The notes under the pieces are model-generated. The model was not told where the DNA came from. It saw only the letters and a program-made list of their open reading frames with translations, and ran no database searches. A DNA stretch of 64,000 nt from Alteriqipengyuania halimionae (GTDB lineage: Bacteria; Pseudomonadota; Alphaproteobacteria; Sphingomonadales; Sphingomonadaceae). How positions within the stretch are numbered: the first letter of the stretch is position 1; every line of letters begins with the position of its first letter. The stretch is taken from positions 2,391,001-2,455,000 of the forward strand of contig NZ_WTYR01000001.1 of the NCBI RefSeq assembly GCF_009827575.1. The letters are read 5' to 3'. A program made the position numbers and the translations under genes. Positions 1 to 8,287 of the stretch are shown one piece after another.

Positions 1-504
1 GAATCGGCAGATCCCGATGGCGAACCCTGGCTCCACACGGGCGATATCGGCCATATCGACGAGAAGGGCCGGATCAAGATCACCGACCGCAAGAAGGACA
101 TGATCGTCAACGACAAGGGCGATAACGTCGCGCCCCAACGGGTCGAGGGCATGCTGACCCTTCAGCCCGAAATCGCGCAGGCGATGGTCTATGGCGATCG
201 CAAGCCGAACCTCGTCGCGCTGATCGTGCCCGATGCGGAATGGATGGCCGAATGGTGCAAGACGCAGGGCAAGAAATTCGATTGCGGCGAGCTTCCTCAC
301 CTGCCCGAATTCCAGCGTGCGATCCGCACTGCGATCGGCCGAGTGAACAAGGATGTCTCGGTGGTTGAGAAGGTCCGCAAATTCGTCTTCGCCGATGAGC
401 CGTTCTCGATCGAGAACGAGGAAATGACGCCGAGCATGAAAATCCGCCGCCACAAGCTCAAGGAACGTTACGGGGAGCGGTTGGACGGGTTGTATAGGAG
501 TTAG
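1..504 (+). CDS. AMP-dependent acyl-CoA synthetase, C-terminal part (partial)
   Basis: The reading frame is open from base 1, so the gene starts outside the window and about 167 C-terminal residues are seen. The first residues include WLHTGDIG followed by GRIKITDRKKDMI, the A7/A8 hinge motifs of the ANL adenylating superfamily. The later KIRRHKLKERYG stretch fits the C-terminal lid that carries the conserved catalytic lysine. The size and the KDMIVNDKGDNVAPQRVE segment suit a long-chain fatty acid CoA ligase, which makes acyl-CoA from fatty acid, ATP and CoA. The substrate cannot be read from this end. Its TAG stop overlaps the stop of the convergent minus-strand gene (shared TTAG at 501-504). 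Confidence 0.88.
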   Translation, partial: ESADPDGEPWLHTGDIGHIDEKGRIKITDRKKDMIVNDKGDNVAPQRVEGMLTLQPEIAQAMVYGDRKPNLVALIVPDAEWMAEWCKTQGKKFDCGELPHLPEFQRAIRTAIGRVNKDVSVVEKVRKFVFADEPFSIENEEMTPSMKIRRHKLKERYGERLDGLYRS

Positions 505-968
505 ACTTCGGCGAGCGCTTGCTTGAGTAAAGCTTCCAGGTTCTTTCGCTCAACTATAATCGATTTCAAGAATGCGTCAGCTTCAAGCTTGGTCCACGGT
601 GTCCGTGATGTCGTCGCGATATTCTTACGGACCTCTGTAACCTCATTGACGAACGCCCAATCCTGAGAACAGTGTGCTCGCACTGTAAAGCAGCCGTGTG
701 CAAGATGATTTCGCTGCTTTTCCCTGAGCGCCCAAGTCTCGAGCGAGGCAGCTGCTCTTGCTGCAGGCGGCGCTTTGGAAATCTGCTTTAGTGCTTGGCA
801 CAGCCCCCTTGTGCGATGGGCTGCCGCCTCGTGAATGCGCACGCCATCGTTTGATTTTGCCAATTCGCCAAGCGTAGCAATGATGGCCTTTTCAGCACGC
901 GCAAAATTGTCGAGGCATTGGCCACGCCAATGATTGACCGCAGCGATGGCCTCAACGTTCGCCGCCAT
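501..968 (-). CDS. Hypothetical protein with a HEPN-like RNxxxH motif
   Basis: This is a 155-residue, mostly helical protein that I do not recognise as a named family. Residues 86-91 read RNHLAH, which matches the R-[NDH]-x3-H signature of HEPN RNases and sits in a predicted helical stretch. An alkaline N-terminal half and an all-alpha appearance also fit HEPN, but one short motif is weak proof. Base composition differs from the neighbours: two 60-nt stretches I counted here are about 43% and 52% GC, against about 73% in a stretch of the next gene. This suggests recent acquisition. It starts 6 nt after the stop of the preceding minus-strand gene, so the two may be co-transcribed. No partner nucleotidyltransferase or antitoxin is seen beside it. 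Confidence 0.6.
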   Translation of the reverse strand: MAANVEAIAAVNHWRGQCLDNFARAEKAIIATLGELAKSNDGVRIHEAAAHRTRGLCQALKQISKAPPAARAAASLETWALREKQRNHLAHGCFTVRAHCSQDWAFVNEVTEVRKNIATTSRTPWTKLEADAFLKSIIVERKNLEALLKQALAEV

Positions 969-974
969 CTGTGT

Positions 975-1490
975 TTACGCCACTTCCTTCTCGACCCATT
1001 TGGGATAGAAGCACGGCGCCTTGGTTGACCACCCGGGCGCAGTCGCGGCGGCTTCGCTGAGCGACTGGAGCAGGACCTTGCGACGCTCTGGCTCGATCTG
1101 TGGGAGCGCGCTGGCGGCGCAGAAGGCCGCCGGAAGCCACGGGCGGATTTCCGCGCCGAGCAGGCGTTCGTAGAGAAAACGATAGGCCGAAAAGCCTGTC
1201 AGCGCGCCTTGCGACAGGTCGTACAGGGTCAGCTGCATCATCAGTCCCATGAAGCCGTCGAGCCCGGCCAGCGCCAGCGTCTCCGGGCTGGCGGCCCGCA
1301 ATACGTCGAGCCGTTCGTAAGCAAGCACATGCGAGGCAAGCGCAGCCTCGGCATCGTCGCGGCCGCCCCATTCGACCATCACATCGCAGCGTCCCAGCCC
1401 GATATCGAGCGCGCGTTCAATATAGCGCTGCTCGGCGGGGGTGAAGCTCGCGAATTCGCGCAGCTCGGCGATGGTCAACATTGCGTCCAT
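975..1490 (-). CDS. Conserved hypothetical protein (171 aa)
   Basis: Function is not recognised. The protein is soluble-looking and mostly helical, with no signal peptide or clear metal motif. The start is placed at the ATG at 1490 because a GGGAG ribosome-binding site lies about 6 nt upstream. An in-frame TTG at 1502 would place that site inside the gene. Its codon use and GC match the core genome, unlike the HEPN-like gene directly downstream. It could be a lineage-specific cytoplasmic protein of sphingomonads. Confidence 0.65.
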   Translation of the reverse strand: MDAMLTIAELREFASFTPAEQRYIERALDIGLGRCDVMVEWGGRDDAEAALASHVLAYERLDVLRAASPETLALAGLDGFMGLMMQLTLYDLSQGALTGFSAYRFLYERLLGAEIRPWLPAAFCAASALPQIEPERRKVLLQSLSEAAATAPGWSTKAPCFYPKWVEKEVA

Positions 1491-1558
1491 AACGGCTCCC
1501 AAGCGGGCGATTCGGATGCCCGGTGGAAGCGTTCTAGCCCGCTATGGTTAGCGAAAGC

Positions 1559-2341
1559 CTAAATGAGTCCGGCGAGCGGCGAACTGGGATCGGCATATTT
1601 GCGCATGGCCATCCGACCGGAGAGATAGGCATCGCGCCCCGACTCGACAGCCAGCTTCATCGCGCGTGCCATACGGATCGGATCCTTGGCTTCGGCAATC
1701 GCAGTGTTCATCAGCACACCGTCGCAGCCCAGTTCCATCGCGACGGCGGCATCGCTTGCCGTACCGACACCGGCATCGACCAGCACCGGCACGCTCGCCC
1801 CTTCGACGATCAGGCGGATGGTGACCCGGTTCTGGATGCCGAGGCCCGAACCGATCGGCGCGCCCAGTGGCATGATCGCAACCGCGCCCGCTTCCTCCAG
1901 CTGCTTCGCCGCGATAGGATCGTCGGCGCAATATACCATCGGGTGGAAGCCTTCGCTGGCCAGGACCTCGGTCGCCTTCAGCGTTTCGCGCATATCGGGA
2001 TAGAGCGTCTTCGCTTCGCCAAGCACTTCGAGCTTCACCAGATCCCAGCCGCCCGCCTCGCGCGCCAGGCGCAGCGTGCGGATCGCTTCGTCCGCGGTGA
2101 AGCATCCGGCCGTGTTGGGCAGATAGGTGGTCTGCCTGGGATCGATGAAATCGGTGAGCATCGGAGCGGAGGGATCGGACACGTTGACCCGGCGAACGGC
2201 GACGGTGACGATCTCGGCGCCGCTCGCCTCGAGTGCGGCGGCGTTCTGGGCGAAGTCCTTATACTTGCCCGTGCCCACGATCAGGCGCGACGTGAAGGTA
2301 CGGCCCGCAACGGACCACGTATCGGTGTTGGCGTCGGTCAA
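1559..2341 (-). CDS. thiG: Thiazole synthase ThiG
   Basis: ThiG makes the thiazole phosphate moiety of thiamine from 1-deoxy-D-xylulose 5-phosphate, dehydroglycine and the sulfur carried on ThiS thiocarboxylate. The 260-residue length is usual. The LVKLEVLG segment contains the catalytic Schiff-base lysine (about K103). GAPIGSGLG (about residues 170-178) and the following [11 protein letters not shown] stretch form the phosphate-binding end of the TIM barrel. The first codon appears to be TTG with GAGG 7 nt upstream, only 18 nt after the thiS stop. It is the last gene of a minus-strand MerC-thiS-thiG run. No thiamine riboswitch was found in front of this run. Confidence 0.95.
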   Translation of the reverse strand: MTDANTDTWSVAGRTFTSRLIVGTGKYKDFAQNAAALEASGAEIVTVAVRRVNVSDPSAPMLTDFIDPRQTTYLPNTAGCFTADEAIRTLRLAREAGGWDLVKLEVLGEAKTLYPDMRETLKATEVLASEGFHPMVYCADDPIAAKQLEEAGAVAIMPLGAPIGSGLGIQNRVTIRLIVEGASVPVLVDAGVGTASDAAVAMELGCDGVLMNTAIAEAKDPIRMARAMKLAVESGRDAYLSGRMAMRKYADPSSPLAGLI

Positions 2342-2359
2342 ATCTCTAGCCTCAAAGTC

Positions 2360-2572
2360 TCATCCACCGCCCACAAAGTGGACGATTTCAATTTCGTCGC
2401 CCGCGGCGATGGCAGTGTCGGCGTGGGACGAGCGCGGCGCGATCTCGCGATTGCGTTCGACCGCGACGCGCGCGGGATCGAGCCCGAGTTCGCGCAGCAG
2501 GCCGAGCACGGTGCCCGGGGCCACGCGTTTGGTCTCGCCGTTGAGAGTGATGTCGATCCGCTCGTCCGTCAT
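2360..2572 (-). CDS. thiS: Sulfur carrier protein ThiS
   Basis: A 70-residue ubiquitin-like sulfur carrier. The sequence begins [13 protein letters not shown] and ends in the Gly-Gly tail (FVGGG) that is adenylated and thiocarboxylated before sulfur is passed to ThiG. An upstream in-frame extension from 2626 exists, but the family length and the beta-grasp start argue for the ATG at 2572. It lies between the MerC-domain gene (19-nt gap) and thiG and is almost certainly co-transcribed with both. Confidence 0.92.
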   Translation of the reverse strand: MTDERIDITLNGETKRVAPGTVLGLLRELGLDPARVAVERNREIAPRSSHADTAIAAGDEIEIVHFVGGG

Positions 2573-2591
2573 GGACGCGCGATGTGGGGTA

Positions 2592-2957
2592 TCAATGCGC
2601 GCGGCGCAAGTTGATCCAGTGCGCACCCGCCAAAAGCGCGACGCCGGCGATCGTCAGCACGGCTTCCAGTGGACCGTGGCCGACGCCCAAAGCTGCGGCC
2701 ATCAATGCGATGCCCACGCCTGCCAGCACCAGAACATCGACCGACCCCTTGCGGGCAAGTCCGATTCCAAAGGCGACCACACCAAGCGCCACCGCTGCGA
2801 CGAGGCCGATTTGATGAAACGCAGGGGAGAGCAGCAATCCGCCGAACACCCCTGCCATCAGCAACACGAACACGCAGTGCACCGCGCACAAAACCGAAAG
2901 CGCGATGCCCGCACGGTCGAGTCGCTTGCGCAGGGGAGAGGGCGGAACGGAGGCCAT
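2592..2957 (-). CDS. MerC-domain inner-membrane protein
   Basis: A 121-residue protein with about four hydrophobic segments and a CAVHC motif near residue 24 at the end of the first, typical of MerC-domain proteins. MerC itself takes up mercuric ions, but chromosomal homologues outside mer operons are not proven to transport mercury, and a role with another thiol-loving metal is possible. No other mer gene is nearby. An operator-like palindrome resembling Zur boxes lies 12-34 nt before the start codon, so zinc control is a reasonable inference. The gene is followed at 19 nt by thiS. Confidence 0.82.
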   Translation of the reverse strand: MASVPPSPLRKRLDRAGIALSVLCAVHCVFVLLMAGVFGGLLLSPAFHQIGLVAAVALGVVAFGIGLARKGSVDVLVLAGVGIALMAAALGVGHGPLEAVLTIAGVALLAGAHWINLRRAH

Positions 2958-2968
2958 TACCGGCCCCA

Positions 2969-2991
2969 GATATGATACAATGTAACATTTC
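2969..2991 (-). promoter_or_regulatory. Zur-like operator before the MerC-domain gene
   Basis: On the plus strand this is an imperfect palindrome with core ATGATAC-AAT-GTAACAT flanked by GAT and TTC. It ends 12 nt before the MerC start codon. Compared by eye with the proteobacterial Zur consensus (arms GAAATGTTATA / TATAACATTTC, from memory), about 18 of 22 defined positions agree. A TTGCGA hexamer lies upstream on the minus strand, so the site would overlap the promoter or start point. It also lies about 85 nt upstream of ctaA. Confidence 0.5.
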
Positions 2992-3075
2992 GCAAGGGGT
3001 CAGGAACTTGGCGTGGTCTCGACGGGTGTCAGACCGGCCTTGCCTTCGGGCTTTGCCCGTTGCAATCAGCCACCC

Positions 3076-4122
3076 ATGCCTCGCAAACCTGCTTCTTCTT
3101 CGCACTCCCCCACTCGGCCGCAAGCGTTGGCGAACTGGCTGCTCTTCGTCGCCTTGATGGTGCTGGTCATGGTCACGATCGGCGGGATCACGCGCCTGAC
3201 CGAATCGGGCCTTTCGATCGTCGAGTGGGAACCGCTCAAGGGCGCCTTGCCGCCGATGTCGCAGGCGGCATGGGAAGCCGAGTTCGAAGCCTACAAGAAG
3301 ATTCCCGAATATATCGAGGTCAACGGTCCGGCCGGGATGGATCTGGCCGCGTTCAAGCAGATCTATTTCTGGGAGTGGTTTCACCGCTTGTGGGGCCGGC
3401 TGATCGGGCTCGCCTTCGCGCTCCCACTGGCGTGGTTCTGGATCAAGCGCGCGATTCCACAAGGCTACAAGCCGCGGTTGCTCGCGCTCCTGGCGCTAGG
3501 CGCGTTGCAGGGCTCGGCGGGCTGGTGGATGGTGACGTCGGGCCTGACCGAGCGCACCGATGTCAGCCATTTCCGGCTTGCGACCCACTTGCTCATCGCC
3601 TTGTTCACGCTGGGCGGCCTCGTCTGGACGGCGCTCGATCTGAAGGCGTTCGCACGACGACGCTCGGCGCGGCCCGCGCGGCTGACCGGGTTCGCAACGC
3701 TGGTGCTGGCGGGAGTCACGCTGCAATTGCTGCTCGGCGCATGGGTGGCTGGCCTCGATGCCGGCTACATTGCGCGCGACTGGCCCTTGATGAACGGCAC
3801 GTTCTTGCCGGCGGGGATCGACTGGTCGCGCGGGCCGTGGTTCGCCTTTACCCACGATCCGTTCCTGCTCCATTTTCTCCATCGCTGGTGGGCATGGGGC
3901 GTCGTCGTGCTGCTGGTGTTGCTGGCGCGGCGGGTGAAGGCCAAGGGTTCGCGCCCCGCGTCGATCGCGATCCATTCAAGCTTCGGAACCCAGATCCTGC
4001 TTGGCATCGCTACGGTGATGAGCGGAATGGCAATCACGTTTGCCGTGCTCCACCAGGCGGTCGGCGCGCTGGTCGTCGCGGCCACCGTTTGGGGCGCGCA
4101 TGTGATCGGTCGGAAGGCCTAG
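3076..4122 (+). CDS. ctaA: Haem A synthase CtaA/COX15
   Basis: An integral membrane protein of 348 residues that oxidises the C8 methyl group of haem O to give haem A for aa3-type cytochrome oxidase. It shows about eight hydrophobic segments, the GGITRLTESGLSIVEW motif after the first one, and the conserved haem-ligand histidines in FWEWFHRLWGR, SHFRLATHL, LLHFLHRWWAW and LHQAVGA. This matches the COX15-type alphaproteobacterial CtaA. The ATG at 3076 is preferred. An in-frame GTG at 3013 would add 21 unlikely residues. cutA follows after 3 nt. Confidence 0.95.
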   Translation: MPRKPASSSHSPTRPQALANWLLFVALMVLVMVTIGGITRLTESGLSIVEWEPLKGALPPMSQAAWEAEFEAYKKIPEYIEVNGPAGMDLAAFKQIYFWEWFHRLWGRLIGLAFALPLAWFWIKRAIPQGYKPRLLALLALGALQGSAGWWMVTSGLTERTDVSHFRLATHLLIALFTLGGLVWTALDLKAFARRRSARPARLTGFATLVLAGVTLQLLLGAWVAGLDAGYIARDWPLMNGTFLPAGIDWSRGPWFAFTHDPFLLHFLHRWWAWGVVVLLVLLARRVKAKGSRPASIAIHSSFGTQILLGIATVMSGMAITFAVLHQAVGALVVAATVWGAHVIGRKA

Positions 4123-4125
4123 GGC

Positions 4126-4437
4126 GTGTCGGCAGCGATGATCTGGTGCCCGTTCGCGGATGAGGAGAGCGCCGCCAAGGTGGCCGGTCGTTTGCTTGAC
4201 GAGGAACTCATCGCATGCGCCAACATCCTCGCGCCGATGCGGTCGCTCTATCGCTGGAACGGCGAGCGCGGCGAGGGGACAGAGACCGGCGTGATTTTCA
4301 AGACCGACACGAGCGTCCTCGATCGGGCGCAAACACGCTTGGCCGAATTGCATCCCTACGACGAGCCGGCGATCCTGTCGTGGCGCTGCGATGCCTCTCC
4401 AGGAACCGCCGCATGGCTAGCGAAGCTCGGCGGATGA
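4126..4437 (+). CDS. cutA: Divalent-cation tolerance protein CutA
   Basis: A 103-residue member of the CutA family, a small trimeric ferredoxin-like protein linked to copper and other divalent metal tolerance, whose molecular role is still unclear. The CANI turn, the HPYDEPAILSW strand and the total length are typical. The start is probably the GTG at 4126, 3 nt after ctaA with AAGG upstream. An ATG four codons later is an alternative. The end overlaps the next reading frame. Confidence 0.9.
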   Translation: MSAAMIWCPFADEESAAKVAGRLLDEELIACANILAPMRSLYRWNGERGEGTETGVIFKTDTSVLDRAQTRLAELHPYDEPAILSWRCDASPGTAAWLAKLGG

Positions 4438-5174
4438 GGGCGTACGGTTTCGGAGCGGCCTTGGCTCTCGCGGCCCTGGGGCTGACGCCCGCGCCGGTCA
4501 TGGCGCAGGAATTCGACACCAGTGAACAAGCACCGACAAGTTTTTACGAAGCGTTGCTGGCCGGGCCGTTCGAACTGACCCGATCGATTGAGCATGTCCT
4601 GAGTGACGGGGCGACGATTGTCGTCACCCGCACCTATCGCCTGCGTGTAGCGCCTTCGCGCGAGGGCTGGCTTATTGAGGGCGAGCCCATCGAAGTGACG
4701 GTCGAGTCGCCCCCGTCTTTAGCGGCACTCGCGCAGATCGAGCGGGAGCGCGACGACAGCGGGGTATTCCCGATGCGATTGTCGCGCGAAGGCAGCCTGC
4801 TCCCCTACGAAGCGCCGCGCTCCACCGACCGAGCGTCACTCGGTGCGGCTGAAAACGCTATTGTCCGGCGCATCGCGGATGAGCCGTTGTCGGCCGACGA
4901 TGCCGAACGGACCACTATCGCGTTGAGAGCCCTGTCGGCCCGCGCTGCTGGAGAGCGGACCGCCTGGCCCCGCGACCTGTTCCGGCCCAGTGCCGCCAGC
5001 AGGATCGAAAGCCGCGACGTGAGCGGCGGCAGCGTTACCGTCGCCCTCGAGGCCGAAGCCGACGAGCGAACGGGCTTGGTGCGATCCTACGAACGCCGGG
5101 TCACCACCCGCATCGGCAACGGCGAACGCATGGTCCGCGAACGCTGGGAATTGCAGCGCTCGGAAGGCGAATGA
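4413..5174 (+). CDS. Hypothetical exported protein
   Basis: A 253-residue protein of unknown function. Its N-terminus is an arginine-rich segment, a hydrophobic stretch and an APVMAQ cleavage region, so Sec export to the periplasm is likely. The mature part is rich in charged residues and beta-strand patterns, with no recognised domain. The ATG at 4413 has AGGA 8 nt upstream. The second ATG at 4434 overlaps the cutA stop as ATGA and is also plausible. The overlap with cutA implies one transcript with ctaA and cutA. Confidence 0.7.
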   Translation: MASEARRMRAYGFGAALALAALGLTPAPVMAQEFDTSEQAPTSFYEALLAGPFELTRSIEHVLSDGATIVVTRTYRLRVAPSREGWLIEGEPIEVTVESPPSLAALAQIERERDDSGVFPMRLSREGSLLPYEAPRSTDRASLGAAENAIVRRIADEPLSADDAERTTIALRALSARAAGERTAWPRDLFRPSAASRIESRDVSGGSVTVALEAEADERTGLVRSYERRVTTRIGNGERMVRERWELQRSEGE

Positions 5175-5231
5175 AGAACGACGAACCAGCTCACGGTATT
5201 ATTTTACCTCTCCGCTAACGCGCGGTTTCGC

Positions 5232-5260
5232 TTGACTTCGCGGCGATTTCGTCCAAATGG
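5232..5260 (+). promoter_or_regulatory. Putative promoter of rplM-rpsI
   Basis: TTGACT at 5232-5237 is a good -35 hexamer. A 17-nt spacer leads to a weak -10 at 5255-5260. It sits about 90 nt upstream of rplM in a 173-nt gap that otherwise shows no feature. Alphaproteobacterial housekeeping promoters often have a strong -35 and a weak -10. Confidence 0.4.
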
Positions 5261-5347
5261 GCCGCCTCTGCCGCATTGCAGCACGATCGGCCTCGCGCCC
5301 GTCTCCCTGCCCGCAGTTCCGGCAACGAATTTCGTCAAGGAAATATC

Positions 5348-5827
5348 ATGAAGACGCTCAGCAAGACCACCCGGTCGATCGCGCCGGCCGAGGTCGAAAA
5401 GAAATGGCACATCATCGACGCCGAGAATCTCGTCGTCGGTCGTGTCGCGGCGATCATCGCCAACATCCTGCGCGGCAAGCACAAGCCGAGCTACACTCCG
5501 CACGTCGATTGCGGCGACCACGTCATCGTCATCAATGCCGACAAGGTGAAGTTCACCGGCAAGAAGATGAACGACAAGGTCTATTACAAGCACACCGGCT
5601 ATGTCGGCGGCATCAAGGAAACGACCCCGGCCAAGGTGCTGGGCGGCCGCTTCCCCGAGCGCGTGCTCGAAAAGGCTGTCGAACGCATGATTCCGCGTGG
5701 CCCGCTGGGTCGCCAGCAGATGAAGGCGCTGCACCTCTACAACGGCACCGAGCACCCGCATGACGGCCAGAAGCCGGAAACGCTCGATGTCGCTTCGATG
5801 AATCGCAAGAACAAGGCTCTCGTGTGA
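5348..5827 (+). CDS. rplM: 50S ribosomal protein L13
   Basis: L13, 159 residues, an early-assembling protein of the large subunit that binds 23S rRNA. Recognisable segments are [43 protein letters not shown] and the conserved GMxPRxxLGR-type region, here [16 protein letters not shown]. The C-terminal tail is about 15 residues longer than in E. coli, as in other sphingomonads. The start at 5348 follows AAGGAAATATC. Its TGA overlaps the rpsI start (TGATG), the usual L13-S9 operon. Confidence 0.97.
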   Translation: MKTLSKTTRSIAPAEVEKKWHIIDAENLVVGRVAAIIANILRGKHKPSYTPHVDCGDHVIVINADKVKFTGKKMNDKVYYKHTGYVGGIKETTPAKVLGGRFPERVLEKAVERMIPRGPLGRQQMKALHLYNGTEHPHDGQKPETLDVASMNRKNKALV

Positions 5828-6465
5828 TGGCTGACGACAAGAAAACCGAAGATCAGGTCGAAAAGACCGAAGTCGAAACCACCGAAGCCGCGGCCGAACC
5901 GAAGGCCGAAGCCCAGGAAGAGACCAAGACCGAAGAGAAGTCGGAAGACAAGAAGGTCACCGACCTCGCCGATCTCAAGCAGGTCGCGGGCGATGCGCCC
6001 GAAGCCGACGCGGCAGCCGCTGCCGAAGGTGCCGCGAGCGTTTCCGAAACGCCGCTGCGCGAACAGGAAGTCGACGGTCAGGGCCGTGCCTATGCCACCG
6101 GTCGCCGCAAGGATGCCGTCGCGCGCGTCTGGCTCAAGCCGGGCACCGGCAAGATCACGATCAACGGTCGCGATCAGGAAACCTATTTCGCGCGTCCGAC
6201 GCTGCGCCTGATCATCAGCCAGCCGTTCCAGATCACCGATCGTGTCGGCCAGTACGACATCGTCGCCACCGTCAAGGGCGGCGGTCTTTCGGGCCAGGCC
6301 GGTGCGGTCAAGCACGGCATCAGCCAGGCACTGACCAAGTACGAACCCGCGCTGCGCAGCACGGTGAAGGCCGCTGGCTTCCTCACCCGCGACAGCCGCG
6401 TGGTCGAGCGTAAGAAGTACGGTCGCGCCAAGGCTCGCCGCAGCTTCCAGTTCTCGAAGCGCTAA
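5827..6465 (+). CDS. rpsI: 30S ribosomal protein S9 with a long acidic N-terminal extension
   Basis: The last 130 or so residues are canonical S9, from [18 protein letters not shown] to the RRSFQFSKR tail that reaches towards the P site. Before this lie about 80 residues rich in Glu, Lys and Ala, a low-complexity charged extension absent from E. coli S9 and longer than in most bacteria. It is in frame with no break, and no start codon with a ribosome-binding site is obvious at the S9 core. The whole length is therefore probably translated. It is coupled to rplM by a TGATG overlap and followed by a strong terminator. Confidence 0.96.
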   Translation: MADDKKTEDQVEKTEVETTEAAAEPKAEAQEETKTEEKSEDKKVTDLADLKQVAGDAPEADAAAAAEGAASVSETPLREQEVDGQGRAYATGRRKDAVARVWLKPGTGKITINGRDQETYFARPTLRLIISQPFQITDRVGQYDIVATVKGGGLSGQAGAVKHGISQALTKYEPALRSTVKAAGFLTRDSRVVERKKYGRAKARRSFQFSKR

Positions 6466-6488
6466 GCTTTTTCGAACACCGAAACACG

Positions 6489-6518
6489 AAGGGCGGCTCC
6501 GCGAGGGGCCGCCCTTTT
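6489..6518 (+). terminator. Intrinsic terminator of rplM-rpsI
   Basis: A 12-bp stem, AAGGGCGGCTCC paired with GGGGCCGCCCTT, closes a GCGA tetraloop and runs into TTTT, 23 nt after the rpsI stop. The A-tract before and T-tract after suggest it can also stop the convergent phosphoesterase transcript. Confidence 0.88.
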
Positions 6519-6536
6519 CGTATGCCTCGTCGCTAT

Positions 6537-7394
6537 CTAGCGAACCGGCGGATCGGTTCGCGGCACATTGCCGACAGGGGCCACCGGATCGCCCGCATTG
6601 CGGGGAGGAGTCGCATCCTCAGGCACGTCTTCGATCTGCATTGCTTCGGTCGGGACATCCTGCAGATTGCGCACGCAGACGCACAGCTCTTTTCCATCCC
6701 AGGTCAATTCGTTGAAGCTGGGCGGGGAGGAGCGCAGGCGCTGCGACAATGTGCCCGCGCCGATCATGCGGACCGAACCGTGCGCGGTATCTTCCATGAT
6801 ATCGAACGCATCGTGGACATGGCCGCTGAGTACCGCGAGCACATTGCGCTTGGCCAGTTCGGCCAGTGCCTTGTTGCCGCCATGGGTGAGTGCGGTGCCT
6901 TGCGTGCCCGCTTCGCGCAACGGGTGGTGACAGGCGACAAGCACTTTGGTGTCCTTCGGCAGCGCATCGATCGCAGCGAGGCATTTCTCGAGCGCAGCGT
7001 CCGAAATCCAGCCCTTCGACCAGTTCAGGCGCGGCTGCATACGTGCCGCCGTCTTGAGCGAAACGATCGCGAGGCCCGGCAAATCGAGCTCGCGCTCCAC
7101 CAGCCGGCGCATGCCCTTGAAGCGGGCATAGGGATTGAAGAACCGCTCGATCGGATTGAAATACGGCATGTCGTGATTGCCGACTTCGACCGTGACCGGC
7201 GCGTCGAGCGAGAGGATCCAGTCCTTCGCCGCGGCGAATTCCTTGCGCCGGGCGCGCATCGTGAGGTCGCCGGTGATCGCCACCGCATCGGGTTTGCGGG
7301 CGGAAATCTCCGCCGCCACCCAATCGAGCGCGCGATTGTGTTCGAGCCCGAAATGAATATCGGACAGGTGGAATAACAGGGTCTTGTCAGCCAT
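6537..7394 (-). CDS. Calcineurin-like metallophosphoesterase
   Basis: A 285-residue cytoplasmic metallophosphoesterase with the full set of two-metal motifs: DIH (residues 12-14), GD (42-43), GNHD (72-75), HH (156-157) and GHVH (191-194). The layout resembles class III cyclic-nucleotide phosphodiesterases and Icc/CpdA relatives, but substrate cannot be assigned. The start overlaps the end of the lipid-kinase gene by 8 nt, so the two are co-translated. A phospholipid-related or nucleotide substrate would be guesswork. Confidence 0.87.
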   Translation of the reverse strand: MADKTLLFHLSDIHFGLEHNRALDWVAAEISARKPDAVAITGDLTMRARRKEFAAAKDWILSLDAPVTVEVGNHDMPYFNPIERFFNPYARFKGMRRLVERELDLPGLAIVSLKTAARMQPRLNWSKGWISDAALEKCLAAIDALPKDTKVLVACHHPLREAGTQGTALTHGGNKALAELAKRNVLAVLSGHVHDAFDIMEDTAHGSVRMIGAGTLSQRLRSSPPSFNELTWDGKELCVCVRNLQDVPTEAMQIEDVPEDATPPRNAGDPVAPVGNVPRTDPPVR

Positions 7395-8229
7395 TGGACA
7401 CGGTGGCTAGCAGATCGACCTCGCACGGGGCCACCGTCAATTCTTCGCGCGGTCCGGCCGGGACCGGCTCTCCATCGAGCATAAGGCCGATCGGCTCGCC
7501 ATCGTTGGCGACGAATTCGAGCGTTTCCACCGGCCCGTATTTGTCATGCGGCCCGTTGCGGAAATCGCGCGTGACGAGCGCGCCGAGCTGGACGAGGAAC
7601 TCTCCCGCATCGTCGGCGTGATAGCATTGCAGGTGCATGCCCTTGTCGGAGGGAAAGACCTCGATCATCGGATAGCCTTCGCGGCGACCGACCTCCGGAT
7701 TCTCGATGGCAATCCGTGCACCGCCAGTGGTTTCGCCGAATGCCGTCAAGGTGCCCGAGGCAACCCCTGCGACATCGATATCGCGCATCGCCTCACGCAC
7801 CTCGTTCCAGCTGGTTCCCGGACCGGCCATGACGCCGGCGAAAGCATCGCCGCAGGCCGTGCGCACGATGTTGGGTCGGGTCCGCTGCGCATCACCACGG
7901 GACACGCGTTCGAGGATCGTCTGCCAGTCGACATCGCCGTGAAGACGTTTCGACAGGAGGTTCATCGTGCCGCCGGGCAAGATCAGGATCGCGCCGTCCC
8001 AGCCATAGAGACCGGATATCGTCGCGTTGACCGTGCCATCTCCGGCGAACACCGCGAGCATCTCGTCCGTCTCGAGATCTTCGGGACTTGGGCAATCGTC
8101 TTCCGGGATGCGGATTTCGCGTGTTTCGCCGCAACCAAGCTCGCTGGCGCTGGCGAGGATCGCATCGATGACGTCGCGATCGTAACTGCCGCTGCGGCAG
8201 TTCACGACGAGGGTAAAGCTTCGGCTCAT
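7387..8229 (-). CDS. Diacylglycerol-kinase-family lipid kinase
   Basis: A 280-residue member of the DAGK catalytic family (YegS/LCB5 type), which phosphorylates lipid hydroxyls with ATP. The nucleotide-binding motif AGDGTVN (about 62-68, usually GGDGT) and LPGGTMNLLS (84-93) are present. A beta-sandwich C-terminal half follows. Substrate is unknown. The ATG at 8229 is chosen, although a TTG at 8247 with GAGGA upstream is possible. It overlaps the phosphoesterase gene, an arrangement suggesting a linked signalling or lipid-turnover role. Confidence 0.85.
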   Translation of the reverse strand: MSRSFTLVVNCRSGSYDRDVIDAILASASELGCGETREIRIPEDDCPSPEDLETDEMLAVFAGDGTVNATISGLYGWDGAILILPGGTMNLLSKRLHGDVDWQTILERVSRGDAQRTRPNIVRTACGDAFAGVMAGPGTSWNEVREAMRDIDVAGVASGTLTAFGETTGGARIAIENPEVGRREGYPMIEVFPSDKGMHLQCYHADDAGEFLVQLGALVTRDFRNGPHDKYGPVETLEFVANDGEPIGLMLDGEPVPAGPREELTVAPCEVDLLATVSNG

Positions 8230-8287
8230 GCAGGATGAACGCCGCAAACGCAGACTGTTTCCTCTGCGGCGCGTTTAAACACATCGT

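Noticed and set aside
1544-2614. A 356-codon plus-strand open frame opposite thiG and thiS
   Set aside because: Antisense shadow of confident thiamine genes with no plausible domain.
2958-3075. A thiamine (TPP) riboswitch in front of the MerC-thiS-thiG genes
   Set aside because: The conserved CUGAGA and ACCUGAUC-type blocks are not present on the minus strand.
6537-7394. The phosphoesterase as the missing member of the ligase-associated set
   Set aside because: It lies more than 50 kb away and its motifs fit general class III phosphodiesterases rather than that family.
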